39,176 bases of DNA from Candidatus Micrarchaeota archaeon CG1_02_55_22 (lineage in GTDB: Archaea > Micrarchaeota > Micrarchaeia > Norongarragalinales > UBA97): the NCBI GenBank assembly GCA_001871595.1, contig MNVH01000050.1, positions 1 to 39,176 on the forward strand. Reading direction: 5' to 3'. The translations under genes were made by a program, and so were the position numbers. Within the stretch, counting starts at the first letter, position 1. Each line of letters opens with the position of its first letter. Positions 23,052 through 29,100 of the stretch are shown piece after piece. The notes under the pieces were generated by a model. It searched no databases and had not been told where the DNA came from. It saw nothing but the letters and a program-made list of their open reading frames with translations.

Positions 23052-23152
23052 GTGGACAATATGACGTCAGCCCGTACGAGAGCGGCCTCGTCCTCGGAAT
23101 AGTAATGGGTGTTCTAGGCACCTTAATCCTGCTAAAAGCATTCGGCGGCTAG
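23048..23152 (+). CDS. small single-pass membrane protein (34 residues)
   Basis: ATG overlaps the mutase stop (ATGA) and the frame runs 34 codons to TAG. MSGQYDVSPYESGLVLGIVM then continues in a hydrophobic helix (~14-31) ending AFGG. It overlaps the convergent HTH gene by 4 bases. Coupled translation and a clean membrane segment argue for a real gene, but it is too short to assign. It might tether sugar-synthesis enzymes to the membrane (speculative). Confidence 0.5.
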   Translation: MSGQYDVSPYESGLVLGIVMGVLGTLILLKAFGG

Positions 23153-23397
23153 ATGCGGCTGCCTGTAAGAAGCAATGCCAACGGGGGTAATACCTTAGAC
23201 TCGACTTTACGCAAGTGCTCGCTGAAAGTCGCTTCATCAACACCCATCTTTTTGGCGAGTAGCGCGATGTCGCTGCGTTTGGGCGTATCGTAATAGCCGT
23301 ACTGCACTGCTAGGTGGAGCGCTTGGCGCTGGCGGCGTGAAAGCTCGTCAATGGCGCCGTGAACCAATCCGCCGACAGTTGCCAGAGGCCTAGTCAT
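23149..23397 (-). CDS. Bat-type HTH_10 transcriptional regulator (short)
   Basis: An 82-residue DNA-binding protein that is almost only an HTH_10 domain. The core LSRRQRQALHLAVQYGYYDTPKR and ALLAKKMGVDEATFSEHLRKVESKVL (each longer in the protein) is the signature of the bacterioopsin-activator (Bat) family. The GAF/PAS sensor part of larger relatives is missing. I choose ATG 23397 because GGTGA lies 8 nt upstream; the longer frame from 23442 would overlap the preceding gene by 53 bases. The chosen start overlaps the upstream membrane ORF's stop by 8 bases, so the two are one operon. The regulator may take its signal from that small membrane partner (inference). Confidence 0.8.
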   Translation of the reverse strand: MTRPLATVGGLVHGAIDELSRRQRQALHLAVQYGYYDTPKRSDIALLAKKMGVDEATFSEHLRKVESKVLPPLALLLTGSRI

Positions 23398-23542
23398 AGG
23401 TAACGTCACCAGTTGGGGCGTCGCTAGTGGAAATACCTTCATCTGCCGCGGGAACCTTATCGGTGGCTCCTGAATTTGTATACATCAGGTACGCGAGTAT
23501 TCCGATGAGTGCAATCGCTTCAATTTCCAAACCAAACACCAT
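23390..23542 (-). CDS. small membrane protein (50 residues) upstream of the HTH_10 gene
   Basis: ATG 23542 to TAG, 50 codons. MVFGLEIEAIALIGILAYLM is a membrane helix, followed by a hydrophilic acidic tail (ATDKVPAADEG, DAPTGDVTYD). A TATA-like AGTATAC lies ~24 nt upstream. Its coding sequence contains the GGTGA site of the following HTH gene, which overlaps it by 8 bases. No family recognised. Confidence 0.6.
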   Translation of the reverse strand: MVFGLEIEAIALIGILAYLMYTNSGATDKVPAADEGISTSDAPTGDVTYD

Positions 23543-23561
23543 TATGTTACTACTCTTTAGT

Positions 23562-23569
23562 GTATACTA
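23562..23569 (-). promoter_or_regulatory. TATA-like element for the small membrane protein/HTH operon
   Basis: TAGTATAC on the minus strand, about 24 nt before ATG 23542. Confidence 0.4.
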
Positions 23570-23663
23570 TGGGTTCGATGGTTCTTAAGCCTTGCGGTAC
23601 AAAGCCAGCGTGGGCTGGTTGTCAAAAAAAGTGTTTAAACATGCCTCGGGCTGGGAAATAAAA

Positions 23664-23780
23664 GTGGCAGCAGCAACGGGCTTTTCCATCCAATAGGAAA
23701 GTACTCGCCACATCGTAGGAGGTCTTAACTTCCGTGTTCGGAAAGGGAACGGGTGAACACCTCCCCTATGACCGCTGACC
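23664..23780 (-). rRNA. rrf: 5S ribosomal RNA
   Basis: On the minus strand the sequence contains the hallmark 5S loop segment CCGAACACGGAAGTTAAG preceded by TTCACCCGTTCCC and followed by ACCTCC and GGCGAGTACT. Helix I forms between CAGCGG (5' end, 23777-23772) and CTGCTG (3' end, 23673-23668). Length ~117 nt. A TATA box lies ~27 nt upstream and a T-rich stretch follows. It stands alone, with no 23S or 16S gene nearby. The exact ends are uncertain by a few bases. Confidence 0.95.
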
Positions 23781-23802
23781 GCTAGTAATAGTGAAGACAC
23801 AC

Positions 23803-23811
23803 AAATAAAAG
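23803..23811 (-). promoter_or_regulatory. TATA box for the 5S rRNA gene
   Basis: CTTTTATTT on the minus strand, centred ~27 nt before the mapped 5' end of the 5S RNA. Confidence 0.6.
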
Positions 23812-23827
23812 CGTTTCGAGAAGGGCC

Positions 23828-24112
23828 TTATTTGCGCTTGTGCTCTTCGGTCTTGACCAAATCGAGCAATCCGTTCAGGCGCTTCTCGACGTACTTGTAG
23901 TCGACCTTGTCGTTCATGTCGATTTCGAGCGAGTCAACGTCCTTCATTATGTTCAAGAGCGAGCCCTCGAGGTCGTCGAGGCGGTCGTGCAGTGAGTCGC
24001 TGTGCGTCTTAACCGAGCGGCGTACTTGGAAGCCCAGGCGCACCATCCACGCGAACGCGAACAGGCTAATCGCCACGAAAGCAATCGATGTAAGAGTAAT
24101 CTCGTCAGCCAT
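23828..24112 (-). CDS. membrane-anchored coiled-coil protein
   Basis: About 94 residues from ATG 24112 (GTG 24118, which overlaps the upstream stop as GTGA, is the alternative). One N-terminal membrane helix (ITLTSIAFVAISLFAFAW region) is followed by a basic stretch (VRRSVKTH) and a long charged helix with heptad-like spacing to the Lys-rich end (EEHKRK). The positive-inside rule puts the coiled coil in the cytoplasm. Same build as the upstream gene, so the two may form a hetero-oligomer. Family unknown. Confidence 0.65.
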   Translation of the reverse strand: MADEITLTSIAFVAISLFAFAWMVRLGFQVRRSVKTHSDSLHDRLDDLEGSLLNIMKDVDSLEIDMNDKVDYKYVEKRLNGLLDLVKTEEHKRK

Positions 24113-24114
24113 AT

Positions 24115-24417
24115 TCACACCGTCCTTAAAGCAACACGTTGCTCTTTCTTAGCCGAAAGCATGTCGGCAATCGCGAGAGAAATCTGCTGCTCGACATGCC
24201 TCATGCTGCTCTTTGATTTTGCACCACCGCGGATCTTCTTGATTGACGAATCGGCGTCGCGCAACAGAGTGCCCGCGTGGTTGATGCGTTCCTCAGCGCG
24301 GTCAAAATGTTTGCGCGCTTTCTGCGAATAGTAATGTAAGATAAAGAAGCTAACTATAGATGCGGCGAGGACTGAGCCGAACAAGGTCAACACGAGTTCC
24401 TCAAAGCCGGATGCCAT
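24115..24417 (-). CDS. membrane-anchored helical protein
   Basis: 100 residues. N-terminal membrane helix (~8-29, LTLFGSVLAASIVSFFILHY) then a basic, charged helical tail (QKARKHFDRAEERINHAG ... KSSMRHVEQQ). ATG 24417 is preceded by TATA AGTTTATT at 24443-24450, about 29 nt upstream, so probably leaderless. Forms a two-gene operon with the next coiled-coil protein. No family recognised. Confidence 0.65.
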   Translation of the reverse strand: MASGFEELVLTLFGSVLAASIVSFFILHYYSQKARKHFDRAEERINHAGTLLRDADSSIKKIRGGAKSKSSMRHVEQQISLAIADMLSAKKEQRVALRTV

Positions 24418-24442
24418 AGTGAATCATTTGCCCCTCTCGACT

Positions 24443-24450
24443 AATAAACT
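24443..24450 (-). promoter_or_regulatory. TATA box for the two small membrane-protein genes
   Basis: AGTTTATT on the minus strand, ~29 nt before ATG 24417. Confidence 0.45.
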
Positions 24451-24461
24451 TTTCCTGGTGG

Positions 24462-24534
24462 TTTTGCCGGCTCCGGCAAAATTTTTTCAGCCCCGCAAAA
24501 AACCAACGCGGGGCCTACTGGGCTTTCAAAGCCC
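24462..24534 (-). terminator. array of three hairpins after the MscS-related gene
   Basis: Reading leftward after the stop at 24536: GGGCTTT/AAAGCCC (24520-24534), GCCCCGC/GCGGGGC (24490-24514) with a T-run in its loop, and TTTTGCCGG/CCGGCAAAA (24462-24481) with a 2-nt loop. On the plus strand the last is followed by a T-run. Probably a strong barrier to read-through into the next operon. Confidence 0.6.
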
Positions 24535-24535
24535 T

Positions 24536-25225
24536 TCAACCGAATATCTTCTTGAACTCGCCCTTCTGCTCCTTGGCAACGGAGTTCACGGTGTCCTTGA
24601 GGCCTAGGCCCAAGGCAATCGCGAATCCTACGCCCAACGCCACTGCTACAGCGCCGACTACGAGGATGAAGAACGTCTGCAGTATGCTGACATCAACACC
24701 GGGCAGAATACGTGGCAACGCAATCACGAACGCCGTGTAGGCGATGAACACTTGCGCCATCGTGCCAACCGTCTTGCTGAACGGAAGCTCCTTCGCATTC
24801 TTGATGCGCTGGGACACGTACTCCCCGAACAGGAGCGCGGCAACGATTATTATCACGCCTTCAATCAATGCAGGCAGGTAGGATAGGAACCAGTACACCA
24901 TTGAGTTCAAGAACGTCAAGTTCGTGACATCTGCAGCAATACCGAGGAAGACCGCGAACGTCGCGACCTTGACTAGCGTCACGATGATTGATGATGCAGT
25001 AAAGCCAACGAGTGCTTTAGACAATTTCTTTTGCTCGAGTTTTTTCTCAAGGCGCATCTCGTGCAATCCCCTTGAAACGATGCTTGCCAAGAACTTGGCA
25101 ATAAGGTAACCTACTCCCAAAAATACGAGTATAACTATGAAGTCCGCTAAGCCGCCGATAAAGTTCTCGAGCAAACGCCCGCTTACATCAGCTAATCTCT
25201 CGGACAACGATTGGACGACAGCCAT
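24536..25225 (-). CDS. conserved TM-helix membrane protein related to MscS channels
   Basis: A 229-residue membrane protein with about five helices. The repeats VILVFLGVGYLIAKFLASIV and VGAVAVALGVGFAIALGLGL carry the conserved TM_helix motif of MscS-related CmpX-type proteins; the latter resembles the Gly/Ala-rich pore helix of MscS, followed by GLKDTVNSV. The beta domain that follows in true MscS is missing and the protein stops 12-15 residues later. A small, pore-only mechanosensitive or ion channel is plausible. ATG 25225 has GGAGG ~11 nt upstream. The TATA GTTTAAAA near 25292-25299 would give a ~40-nt leader. Confidence 0.75.
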   Translation of the reverse strand: MAVVQSLSERLADVSGRLLENFIGGLADFIVILVFLGVGYLIAKFLASIVSRGLHEMRLEKKLEQKKLSKALVGFTASSIIVTLVKVATFAVFLGIAADVTNLTFLNSMVYWFLSYLPALIEGVIIIVAALLFGEYVSQRIKNAKELPFSKTVGTMAQVFIAYTAFVIALPRILPGVDVSILQTFFILVVGAVAVALGVGFAIALGLGLKDTVNSVAKEQKGEFKKIFG

Positions 25226-25302
25226 TACTCATCATTCCTCCAACAACTACTTTTCTTGCGCATTACGCCTAAGCATTATCAAACCGGCCTTTTTAAACAT
25301 TC

Positions 25303-26613
25303 CTAATCTCGTTTCGAGAAAACGCGCGCACCCGAATCAAACACGCGATTCAACTCGCTGGAATCGAATCCCGCACGCGAATCAATGAAGACTAAAGACG
25401 CATTCAATTCAATCAACGCGGCTTCAGTACCCGTGGCCATCAACCTGTTCAGCACGGCAATGCGCGCCTCTGCATCGGGCGCGCCCTCGAAAAAGCCGTC
25501 GGCCACTACCGGCGCTCCGTAGAACGTTAGCAAGTGCCCGCGATCCCACCAGCTAGCGACAACGCCCCTTCCACCCGCCCATTCCGCGGCACGAAAATCT
25601 TGCGGTAAGAACGCTGGCGAAACCCAAGATGCAAACAAAAGGAATGATGCCACGGCCGCGATGACAAACAAGGGCGCGACTAATACGGAATATTTTCTTG
25701 CCTTCTTTTTCGCTTCAACGACTCCGCCTCCAATAAGCACTGCAATGGCAGGGGCAAGCAGCACGATGTTTCTCCCCGCGAACAACGCCGCGGCAAATGC
25801 CATTAGGCACCACAACGCGATGCGCCTATCACCCAACGCGCGCCAACCCGCAAAAGCGAACACCAGCAAGGCGCCAAGCAAGAACAGCAAGGACACGAAA
25901 TCGAAAGGCAAAGATTCGGAGCTGAGTCTGAACAACTGCGTTGACGCGGCTTCAACCAACGCGCCCGCACGGCCGTAAACAATTATTCCGGCAATTGCGC
26001 CGGCCAGCGCACCCCACGCAACGCAACGTTCGAGCGCTTTGATCAATACTACCAGTAAAAGGATGCCGAGCGTTGTCGGCAAATGGTACAACGCCCCAAA
26101 AAAGAACAACGCGAAGAGCGCCGCACGGTTGCCAACCAATAAGAGCGCCGCCGGAGCAAGAGCGAACGCGAGCGCTTCGGGCCGCGCCAAGAGCGAGCCA
26201 CGCGCCACGAACGCTGGAAGCAATGCCGCCGCGGCCAACGCCCAAAACGCGGCTTCTGCGCCGAGCCACTTCTTTGCCAGCGCGTACAATGCGAGCAGTC
26301 CCGCGAGCGCCAGCAACAAATTGACAAATATTATCGCTTCGCGTGCGTCTATACCGAGCAATACGGCGATTGCTGCGGGTGCTAGGTGCGCCAACGGGTA
26401 GTACGAGTACGTTCGTCCGCCCCACGAGAGCGCGTCAACTGTTGGAAGGCCGCTGGTAATCGTTTGCCCGACTATTCGCTCGTGGTAGTAAGCGTCCGGG
26501 TCCCACGCTCCAATCGCAAGCGGAAGGGCTCTTACCGCTAGGCCTGCCACTATAAGCAAGGCCAAAGCAAGGGCCACTTCGTAACGTTTATAAGCCATCT
26601 TCCGCACCAACAT
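25303..26613 (-). CDS. compact STT3/AglB-like oligosaccharyltransferase (or GT39-type glycosyltransferase)
   Basis: A 436-residue polytopic membrane protein (about 11-13 helices). Near the N-terminus, GAWDPDAYYHERI (Asp38, Asp40) fits the first metal-binding D-x-D loop of STT3-type enzymes. After the membrane part, GVVASWWDRGHLL (~residues 348-362) fits the WWDxG acceptor-recognition motif of STT3/AglB, where Tyr is usual instead of Arg. Bulky C-terminal beta domains of AglB (600-950 residues) are absent; only ~75 residues follow WWDRG. It probably transfers a lipid-linked glycan to Asn in exported proteins; the sequon-rich pilins and surface proteins here are likely substrates (inference). 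ATG 26613 has a TATA ~27 nt upstream. A GT39/PMT-like alternative cannot be excluded. Confidence 0.65.
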   Translation of the reverse strand: MLVRKMAYKRYEVALALALLIVAGLAVRALPLAIGAWDPDAYYHERIVGQTITSGLPTVDALSWGGRTYSYYPLAHLAPAAIAVLLGIDAREAIIFVNLLLALAGLLALYALAKKWLGAEAAFWALAAAALLPAFVARGSLLARPEALAFALAPAALLLVGNRAALFALFFFGALYHLPTTLGILLLVVLIKALERCVAWGALAGAIAGIIVYGRAGALVEAASTQLFRLSSESLPFDFVSLLFLLGALLVFAFAGWRALGDRRIALWCLMAFAAALFAGRNIVLLAPAIAVLIGGGVVEAKKKARKYSVLVAPLFVIAAVASFLLFASWVSPAFLPQDFRAAEWAGGRGVVASWWDRGHLLTFYGAPVVADGFFEGAPDAEARIAVLNRLMATGTEAALIELNASLVFIDSRAGFDSSELNRVFDSGARVFSKRD

Positions 26614-26635
26614 AATGTTGCAGCTAGCTAGAATG

Positions 26636-26643
26636 CTTTATTC
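26636..26643. promoter_or_regulatory. shared bidirectional TATA box (AglB-like / S8e)
   Basis: CTTTATTC on the plus strand, GAATAAAG on the minus. It is ~27 nt before ATG 26613 leftward (leaderless). Rightward it predicts a start near 26665 and a ~23-nt leader holding the GGTGA site of S8e. Confidence 0.5.
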
Positions 26644-26687
26644 CCGCTGTGACGAAAAACCTTTGCGTTACAGGTGAAACAATAATT

Positions 26688-27176
26688 ATGGTTCAATACC
26701 ACAAGTCCCCCAAGACCAAGACCTCCGGCACCGGAGGCCGCCGCCGCTCGACTCGTGACAAGATACTCCTCCACTTCGGCGGATTCCCCGCACGCTCTAA
26801 ATACGCCAAGGCCGCCACAAAGGAAGTGCGCCAGAACAAGCGCGTTAAGGGCGGAGCAACCAAACTCAAGGCTAAAACCATCATCTACGCACTCGTATCG
26901 GACGGAAAGACCAGCAAGAAATCTAAGATAACCAACGTTTTTGAATCGCCCGACAACCGCCACAACGCCCGTGAAAACATTCTCACCCGGGGTGCAATAA
27001 TCGACACCGAAGCCGGCAGGTGCCGCGTAACTTCTCGTCCAGGCCAAAGCGGCCTCGTTAACACCGTGCTCCTCGAAAAGTCTAAGCAACCCGAGCCAAA
27101 GGTGGCTAGGACTGCCAAGCCCGAAGCCGCTATCAAGCCCGCGGCGAAAGCCAAGGCCGAGCCCGCGAAAGCCTGA
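26688..27176 (+). CDS. rps8e: 30S ribosomal protein S8e
   Basis: Component of the small ribosomal subunit of archaea and eukaryotes. 162 residues from ATG 26688, chosen for GGTGA at 26674-26678 and because S8e starts with a short M-x-x-Y/W-H stretch; the upstream GTG frame is leader. Typical parts: SGTGGRRRSTRDK, NVFESPDNRHNARENILTRG, and a Gly-x-x-R-V-T-S-RPGQ-x-G-x-VN end. A Lys/Ala/Pro-rich C-tail of ~35 residues extends past the usual archaeal end (~127 residues). Confidence 0.95.
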   Translation: MVQYHKSPKTKTSGTGGRRRSTRDKILLHFGGFPARSKYAKAATKEVRQNKRVKGGATKLKAKTIIYALVSDGKTSKKSKITNVFESPDNRHNARENILTRGAIIDTEAGRCRVTSRPGQSGLVNTVLLEKSKQPEPKVARTAKPEAAIKPAAKAKAEPAKA

Positions 27177-27183
27177 AGCGTTG

Positions 27184-27191
27184 GCTTAAAT
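27184..27191 (+). promoter_or_regulatory. TATA box for the repeat-bearing membrane protein
   Basis: GCTTAAAT, centred ~34 nt before ATG 27222; gives a short leader including GTGAG 6-7 nt before the ATG. Confidence 0.4.
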
Positions 27192-27221
27192 CCTTCACCG
27201 TTCTTAGCGTGAGCATTAAAT

Positions 27222-27689
27222 ATGGCCAAAAAGAAGTCCGACGCGGAAGAAGCGCCGAAAAGGAAGTTCGACGCTGAAGAAGCACCAAAGAAGAAGTTCG
27301 ACGAAGCGGAAGCTCCCAAAAAGAAATTCGATTCCGAGGAAGCGCCTAAGAAAAAGCACCACGCCGAACACCGCGACACTATCGCAGTAAAAATCCTGCC
27401 CTTGCTCGGATTCGTCTTGTTTGCCGAAGCACTCTATTCAATGGCGTTCAGCACCGACCAAATAACGCTCTATACTGCAAGCCGCGTTATCCGCGCCGTC
27501 ATCGGCATACTACTTGCAACAAAGAGCTTGGGCAAACGGTATTACGGTGTCGCCGCAGCCTACCTTATACTAGAAGCAATCGGCTCCTTCCTAATATCGC
27601 CCGACGTCGCCGAAAAATACTTCCAAATCGAGTACGCCGTCCGCATCGCAGCCGGCTTGCTGCTGTACTACTACTCGAGACGCAAGTAA
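27222..27689 (+). CDS. 4-TM membrane protein with N-terminal 10-residue repeats
   Basis: A 155-residue protein. After MAKKKS come four in-register copies of a 10-residue unit: DAEEAPKRKF, DAEEAPKKKF, DEAEAPKKKF and DSEEAPKKKH. Alternating acidic and basic clusters make a strongly zwitterionic, Pro-broken cytoplasmic tail. The remaining ~100 residues hold about four hydrophobic helices with a Tyr-rich end (LLLYYYSRRK). No catalytic motif; no family recognised. The tail could bind nucleic acid, ribosomes (it sits right after S8e) or membrane lipids, but this is speculation. Confidence 0.7.
   Translation: MAKKKSDAEEAPKRKFDAEEAPKKKFDEAEAPKKKFDSEEAPKKKHHAEHRDTIAVKILPLLGFVLFAEALYSMAFSTDQITLYTASRVIRAVIGILLATKSLGKRYYGVAAAYLILEAIGSFLISPDVAEKYFQIEYAVRIAAGLLLYYYSRRK
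27240..27359 (+). repeat. four tandem 30-bp units encoding a DAEEAPKKKF-type repeat
   Basis: Units at 27240, 27270, 27300 and 27330, exactly 30 bases each. Codon third positions differ between units (gcg/gct/gca, aag/aaa), while the amino acids hold, so selection acts on the protein. Confidence 0.9.
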
Positions 27690-27832
27690 CTATCGCTTCG
27701 GCTCCTGCGGCATTATTGCCCACAAAATGAACCTAACTTAGTTTAGGCGCAAAAATCGTTTTTAAAGCGCAAGAACGGCTTTAGTAGCAACGCCCCCTAT
27801 AGATAGCTTTAAATAGTCGTTTCGCCATATAC

Positions 27833-27840
27833 TTTATATT
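27833..27840 (+). promoter_or_regulatory. TATA box for the gar1-tfb operon
   Basis: TTTATATT predicts a start near 27862 and a ~50-nt leader. Other TATA-like elements stand at ~27763 and ~27810. The remaining intergenic DNA (27690-27911) shows no ORF or tRNA. Confidence 0.5.
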
Positions 27841-27911
27841 CTTAGCGGTTTGTTTTGCTTTGCTGTTTCTCTCTAATGCGTTAGTTGCGCTTATGCGGGA
27901 GAGTGTGGATC

Positions 27912-28121
27912 ATGTCGTTCAAAGTCGTGAAAAAGACTGTCGACGGGAGAGTCCTCCTGTCAAGGGACGTGCCACAACCGGCAACGAAACAGCCGCTTTA
28001 CCACCGGAAAAAGCGCGTGGGCGTGGTCGAGGAGACGATTGGACGGGTAGAAAGCCCGTTCTACGTTGGCCGAGTCGACGCGCCGTACAGCGAGCCGGGA
28101 ACGGTTCTAGTAGAAGAATAG
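27912..28121 (+). CDS. gar1: H/ACA ribonucleoprotein subunit Gar1 (short)
   Basis: Small protein of the pseudouridylation guide complex (with Cbf5, Nop10, L7Ae). 69 residues from ATG 27912. The beta-barrel core KKRVGVVEETIGRVESPFYVG matches the Gar1 pattern (K-R-V-G-x-V-x-D/E-x-x-G-x-V-x-S-P-Y/F). The N-terminal 30 residues are a first strand set and it ends GTVLVEE. It lies directly upstream of TFB, the usual archaeal gar1-tfb arrangement, which strengthens the call. Confidence 0.88.
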   Translation: MSFKVVKKTVDGRVLLSRDVPQPATKQPLYHRKKRVGVVEETIGRVESPFYVGRVDAPYSEPGTVLVEE

Positions 28122-28133
28122 GTGAAACCTGCC

Positions 28134-29039
28134 ATGTTGAGTGAATGCCCAGAATGTCATAGTAAGAACATCAAGCGCGACAAGGAACGCGGAGAAGTAA
28201 CCTGCAAAGCCTGTGGTCTCGTGCTAGAGGAAGATATGATTGAAGAAGGCCCCGAATGGCGTGCCTTCGACGCCGAGCAACGCGCCACGCGCGCACGCAC
28301 CGGCGCTCCCTTGAAGTACATGTCGCCCAACAAAGGGCTTGTTACCGAAATCGACCAGTACAACCGCGACGTTCGCGGCGGAAAAATCGTTCCAGCGCAG
28401 CAAGCGCAACTCTACCGCATGCGCAAATGGCACAAACGCGCCAGCATCTCGAACAGCATTGAACGCAACTTGGCCATCGCCTTGACGGAGTTGAACCGCG
28501 TAGCATCGCATCTAGGCCTGCCTGAGAGCATCCGCGAATCAAGCGCCCTGTTGTACCGCAAGTGCGTCGAGAAAGGGCTCATCCGCGGACGCCAGATTGA
28601 AAGCGTCGTCTCGGCAGTCATCTACGCAATTTGCCGCATGTACGGTATCCCGCGCACACTCGACGAGATAAGCGTAGTCGCTGAAATCCCGAAGAAGGAG
28701 ATCGGTCGCACCTACCGCCTCATCACGCAGGAACTACAGCTCAAAGTGCCTCTAACCAACCCGCGCTTCTACATCAGCCGCTTCATCACCGCGTTGAAGC
28801 TGAGTGGTGAGACGCAGGAGAAGAGCATCGAGTTGCTCGACAAGGCCATAGAGAAGGGTCTTATCTCCGGCCGTGGTCCGATGGGCGTCGCAGCAGCGAG
28901 CGTGTACATCGCCAGCGTGTTGACGGGCGAGCGCAGGACGCAAAAGGAAGTGGCAGACGTGGCCGGAGTGACCGAAGTCACCATCCGCAACCGCTACCGC
29001 GAACTCAAAAAAGCCCTCGACCTCAACGTAACAATCTAA
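28134..29039 (+). CDS. tfb: transcription initiation factor B (TFIIB homologue)
   Basis: Recruits RNA polymerase to TBP-TATA complexes. 301 residues from ATG 28134; GGTGAA 7 nt upstream favours it over GTG 28122. The N-terminal zinc ribbon has C5-x2-C8 and C24-x2-C27. The B-finger/linker follows (GPEWRAFDAEQRATRARTG), then two cyclin folds, the second beginning near LTNPRFYISRF. The final helix-turn-helix (KEVADVAGVTEVTIRNRYREL) contacts the BRE. Complete and typical. A strong hairpin terminator follows. Confidence 0.96.
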   Translation: MLSECPECHSKNIKRDKERGEVTCKACGLVLEEDMIEEGPEWRAFDAEQRATRARTGAPLKYMSPNKGLVTEIDQYNRDVRGGKIVPAQQAQLYRMRKWHKRASISNSIERNLAIALTELNRVASHLGLPESIRESSALLYRKCVEKGLIRGRQIESVVSAVIYAICRMYGIPRTLDEISVVAEIPKKEIGRTYRLITQELQLKVPLTNPRFYISRFITALKLSGETQEKSIELLDKAIEKGLISGRGPMGVAAASVYIASVLTGERRTQKEVADVAGVTEVTIRNRYRELKKALDLNVTI

Positions 29040-29050
29040 GTCTTTCTTTC

Positions 29051-29074
29051 GGCGGCATTTTGCCGCCAAAGCTT
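29051..29074 (+). terminator. terminator of the gar1-tfb operon
   Basis: GGCGGCA-TTT-TGCCGCC 7-bp stem at 29051-29067, followed by a T-run at 29072-29077. Located 12 bases after the tfb stop codon. Confidence 0.75.
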
Positions 29075-29100
29075 TTTTCTTTAATCAGCACCAGCTGTAG

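Noticed and set aside
25361-25372. T-loop-like GAATCGAATCCC string that might indicate a tRNA
   Set aside because: It lies inside the glycosyltransferase coding sequence and no acceptor, D or anticodon stems can be drawn. No tRNA was found anywhere in the window.
25952-26425. Overlapping frames on both strands inside the AglB-like gene
   Set aside because: GC-rich Ala/Leu coding sequence keeps several frames open; only the 436-codon frame has a promoter and sensible membrane protein.
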